DNA of 64,000 nucleotides from the NCBI GenBank assembly GCA_018873245.2, contig JAEMBT020000154.1, positions 35,180-99,179 on the forward strand, written 5' to 3'. The DNA comes from Archegozetes longisetosus (taxonomy: Eukaryota; Arthropoda; Arachnida; Sarcoptiformes; Trhypochthoniidae). This document shows positions 60,266 through 64,000 of the stretch, in pieces (position 1 is the first letter of the stretch; each line of letters begins with the position of its first letter). The notes under the pieces were generated by a model that had not been told where the DNA came from, searched no databases, and worked only from the letters and a program-made list of their open reading frames with translations. A program made the position numbers and the translations under genes.

Positions 60266-63200
60266 TCGAAAACTCATAAATGATGATTACATTAATATTG
60301 AAGTGATTAGAGTGGTGAAGGAACCTCGTCACATCTCTCCATACAACGAACAAAGTTTTGGATTTCAGACTATGAAAGAAATATAAAGCAAGTGTTTCCA
60401 AAAGATGCATTAATAAAAGTGTAACGACGGTTGCGACTGACATGCGATCGTGTCTTAACTTTACACAAGGCATCCATAAGTCTTCAGGAATAGTTTCCAC
60501 AATTGATTTAAGTAGAATTGATGTTCACAATGAAATAATTTGAATCGATAGTAATTTGAAACTTATTGTGGAACTTGTCATGAAACTCGTTAACTTATAT
60601 CATTAAATTATTATAGAGTAAAACAATAAAGCATTGGAACCTTCGCTAAAAAGAATGAACTCTAACCACTTCTATTTATGTAACATACAAAAGTGATACT
60701 AAACTCCATTCAATAGTTGTATTCTATACATGAATTAAAAGCTGTCAAAAAATTGATTCATGTCTGGAATAAGGTCAACCGTAAACTTGAATGGAGACCA
60801 AATTATTGGCTGTAAGACATTAATAAGTCTGATAAATAGTTATTTGATTGTATTTCCTCTGAATAAAATATTTGACTTCGATTTTGCGTCAATTCGTGTC
60901 TATTTTTCACACAAGTCTTCCTCTTTATTGGCTATATTTTTGAGAATCACATTAATTTCTATTTTATTTGTGTTGATTTGGTTCAGAATAATCACTTATT
61001 CTTATCTATTGATAGCTGTAAAAATTTGGTTATGACAATTCACATTCACATCCATTCATTTTATGTTTATATCTCTTCAATAGTGTATAAACTAAATAAT
61101 GAAGTCTATTTTGTGTTTTAAGTGTAGACGAGTTTTCATAGAGAAAAATGAAAACAGAAAATAAATTCTCAGGTTCATTGACCTTTTGATTCAAAGTCAG
61201 TTTAATTATTTGAAATATCAAACGTAAATAATAGTCGTTTTATTCATCTTTTGAACTTAGACTTTTCTTAAAGCCTTTGGTAAAATTTCTCATCTTATCA
61301 TAGCATCTATAGTTCAACATTTATAAATGTGTTCAACTTTGTTAGTCAGACATATGTTCGGATCAGTGCTATAAAGTGCTATTTATAGTGTTATTTCAGT
61401 CTGAAATAAAACTATATAGCACACACTTGACTATATTCAGTTAACTAAAACGTATTGTTTTCATGACAAATCAATTTTTCATAGAAGTTGAAAACTTTCA
61501 CTTCACTAAAGCCTAAGACTTGAAATGAGAGTTGAGTACTTGCTCTTAAACCACTAGAAATAAACTTTTAGGACAATCTACTGTCAGATATTGCTCTGGC
61601 CACTGTTAATCATGGCATTCATCCACTCAATTCAGTATCAGATGTGCTATACTTTGATCGAAAACTCATAAATGATTATCACATTAATGTTGAAGTGGTT
61701 GGAGTGGCGACGGAACCTCATCACACCTCTCTATACAATGAACAAAGAATATAAAATAAGTGTTTCCAAAAGTTGCATTAATACATGCGACTGACGCGCG
61801 ATTGTATCTTAACTTTACACAAGACATCCATAGGTTTTCTTCAGGAATAATTTCCACAATTGATTTTAGTAGAATTGATGTCCACAATGAAATAATTTGA
61901 ATCGATAATTATTTAAGACTTGTTCTAAAACTCATCAACTTTAATCATCACACTATTATAAAGTCAAACAATAAAGAATTAGAGTCTTGACTGAAAAATA
62001 ATGAACTTTGACCACTTTTATTTGTAACATATAAAAGTGATATCATTTAATCATATTATTTAATTCTTATTAATTTGTATGTCGCATGGATGCCTTATAA
62101 TTTTCCACGGAATTAAAGTTTTAGAAAGTATTAGTTAAGATCCTCAAAACATTTTTCGATGTGTACAAATTTCGAAAGTATTCAACTTTAGATTTAGACA
62201 TTTACTGCTTCAATCAAATGATGACTAATGACATAATCAATAATTTCCTTTGTTTAATTTGATTATCGAGCAAATTGCTTCTATACTCAAAATCTTAATT
62301 TTAAGTGAATAGTGATTGAAAGCGTGGTTTCAATCAGATCATCATATAAAGCATGTAAACCAATGTATAGAATACTCGATATAGTAATCAAAGCAAATAA
62401 GAAATCTAATTTAGAAGCAGTTTGACATAGTATAGCAACAGCTTTTTCTTGTCGCTACTAAAGATTATTAAGTATGCAAATGTATATTAAAAATATCTGC
62501 GATTATCTGAGTAAATGTATCGTTGCATAACGAAAACACATCGAAATCAAACTGAAAAATCCTTTATCATTTAGTGCTTGTTTTAAAGCTAATAAACATT
62601 GGTCAGTCTTAACCTATAACTTATTTTAATTCAATTTTTAACTCGTATTATATAACTTTATCAATTAATCGATTGACTACTAATTAGTGAGCTTTAATAT
62701 AAAGTTCATTTCGAAAAAATAATATTCAACTAAAAGATATTTCAAATCATTTATTCGTTGAATTGCTTTTAGTAACTTATATCAAATGTTAAATTAATTT
62801 TAGTGTCAATTATGAACATTCTTTCATATATTCCCTGATCATTTCAGATATTCTCTGGGTAATGCTAACGAGCCTTCTATATGCAATTAACAATTCCTAA
62901 TATTAAATACATTTAAAAAATCATATCTCCTCTCAATCTTCATACTTTAAAAAATTCTTGCTTTCAATTCTATTCATCATAAGCTTTAATTAGATACCCA
63001 TATTGGCTTGGTGGATGGTTAGGCGGGATGAATATATATTTCTGATTGAATCTTTTGTAGGAATGATTTCATGTAAGTTTAAACTTGTAGTTTGAAGGTT
63101 ATAATTTGCTATATTTAAAAAGCAATTTAAAAAGCAGATGAAACGAATTTCTTTTTATCAATAATAATAATGATAATAATAAATATTACAATGAATAAAA

Positions 63201-63393
63201 CAAATAACCTCAAGCTTCTTATACTGTACAAAAAATAAAGTTACGCTATATTTCTAACAGATATCAAATAATCAATTATGTGAATTAAATGGTATGTGAA
63301 TATAATACGGTATTATGTACCACATACTTATAAAACCGGTATTTTAACAAATATTATAACATTAACATTATAATAATAATATCAATTTTTCTC

Positions 63394-63642
63394 TTAACCG
63401 AAACTAAGTGGAAGAAATTCGCGTCCAATTGTCTCGTTGAAATTACAGCAATAACATATTCCAAACAAAAACTGAAATTGGCAATACCTGCTTGAATCGC
63501 GACAAATAGTATCTCTTACTCCATTATTATTTCTGTAACAACGCGCTCTGTATCCATCACAGCTTTCCAGACAGAAAGCGTTACAAGTATTGTTGCAGAC
63601 TAATAATAACATAGAATAAGCAAGGAAAACTAGCAACTTCAT
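63394..63642 (-). CDS. Secreted cysteine-rich peptide, 82 residues (third A copy)
   Basis: Protein identical to the copies at 25449-25697 and 37939-38187, with signal peptide and eight mature cysteines intact. It makes the fourth member of the family in the window and, with the three others, one gene per A arm plus one in the loop. As in the other A copies, no TATA box is seen at the position where the loop paralog has one. Confidence 0.8.
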   Translation of the reverse strand: MKLLVFLAYSMLLLVCNNTCNAFCLESCDGYRARCYRNNNGVRDTICRDSSRYCQFQFLFGICYCCNFNETIGREFLPLSFG

Positions 63643-64000
63643 CGCGAAAAGTCAGTGAAACTCTGATTGCAGCTCATTTTTATCATGTCAGCTCACTAGA
63701 ATTGTCCTACAAATTAACCAGTTAGAAGGTTAGCATATTCTAAATAATTGAACTAAATAAAAAACGAAAATATTAGTCACTTAAAGGTTAATAGTATAAG
63801 TTTATTAGCCCTTCATAAAAGATGTAGGGTAAAATGTTCCAAGTTTTACTTTAAAAATTTCCTCAAATTCAGCGAGTATGATTCCTCAAGAATCTAAGTA
63901 TTTCTCAGTCGTACAACTGACTCTGAATAATAGAAAACCTGATCAGTTTGGCGTTATAACTTTATTTTTAAAACGTTTTCTGACAATACTTCTTTCTGAA

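Larger units (their letters stand above)
58555..64000. repeat. Third copy of arm A, cut by the window edge
   Basis: Direct copy of 20593 to about 26060 (offset about 37,945) and inverse of about 37580-43043. Differs from A by an 8-base deletion just before the hAT element (near 59600), homopolymer changes and scattered bases. It carries the same features, listed separately where coding or mobile. It shows that the B/B' inverted repeat continues into A with at least 5.4 kb more per arm. Confidence 0.95.

Noticed and set aside
1-64000. tRNA, rRNA, CRISPR or telomeric arrays
   Set aside because: No cloverleaf, rRNA core or regular spacer-repeat pattern was seen on either strand.

Overview
This is AT-rich eukaryotic DNA. 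Gene density is low, the one clear gene is split by short GT-AG introns, and there are many relics of hAT, Tc1/mariner and MITE transposons. There is no bacterial gene packing, no RNA gene and no CRISPR array. A proteinase K-like protease gene next to a microbial-type terpene synthase relic would suit an arthropod such as a trombidiform mite, where laterally acquired terpene synthases are known. Springtails or other soil invertebrates fit nearly as well. The host assignment is inference.

Layout. Positions 1-10,100 are mostly single copy. They hold a multi-exon subtilisin/proteinase K-like gene on the minus strand (840-4541, 3' part not found), possible exons of a small membrane protein (6975-7346), a deleted Tc1/mariner element (7690-8383) and a transposon-type relic (9441-10136). 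Positions 10,118-20,592 are a mosaic of diverged copies of pieces found again further right, plus a hAT transposase pseudogene (14,887-16,465) and several MITEs.

From 20,593 to the right edge the window is built from nested inverted repeats. Arm A (20,593-31,813) and arm A' (31,821-43,043) form an almost perfect palindrome of about 11.2 kb per arm with a 7-base loop. A' runs directly into B (43,044-50,229). A loop of about 1.26 kb (50,230-51,490) follows, then B' (the inverse of B, 51,491-58,554) and a third copy of A (58,555 to beyond the edge). The order is A-A'-B-loop-B'-A'', so the second inverted repeat has arms of at least 12.5 kb and runs off the window.

The cargo has two notable parts. 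The first is an intronless gene for a secreted 82-residue cysteine-rich peptide. It is identical in A, A' and A'', and the loop carries a diverged but fully open version with a TATA box. The second is an intronless, very AT-rich cassette in B and B' containing a decayed class I terpene synthase, an unrecognised 222-codon ORF (open in B, frameshifted in B') and an unrecognised third frame that overlaps the synthase at their stop codons. B and B' differ by real indels, so at least that inverted repeat is not a simple copying artefact. A and A' differ almost only in homopolymer lengths and near the dyad, so an assembly or amplification origin for that palindrome has to be tested.
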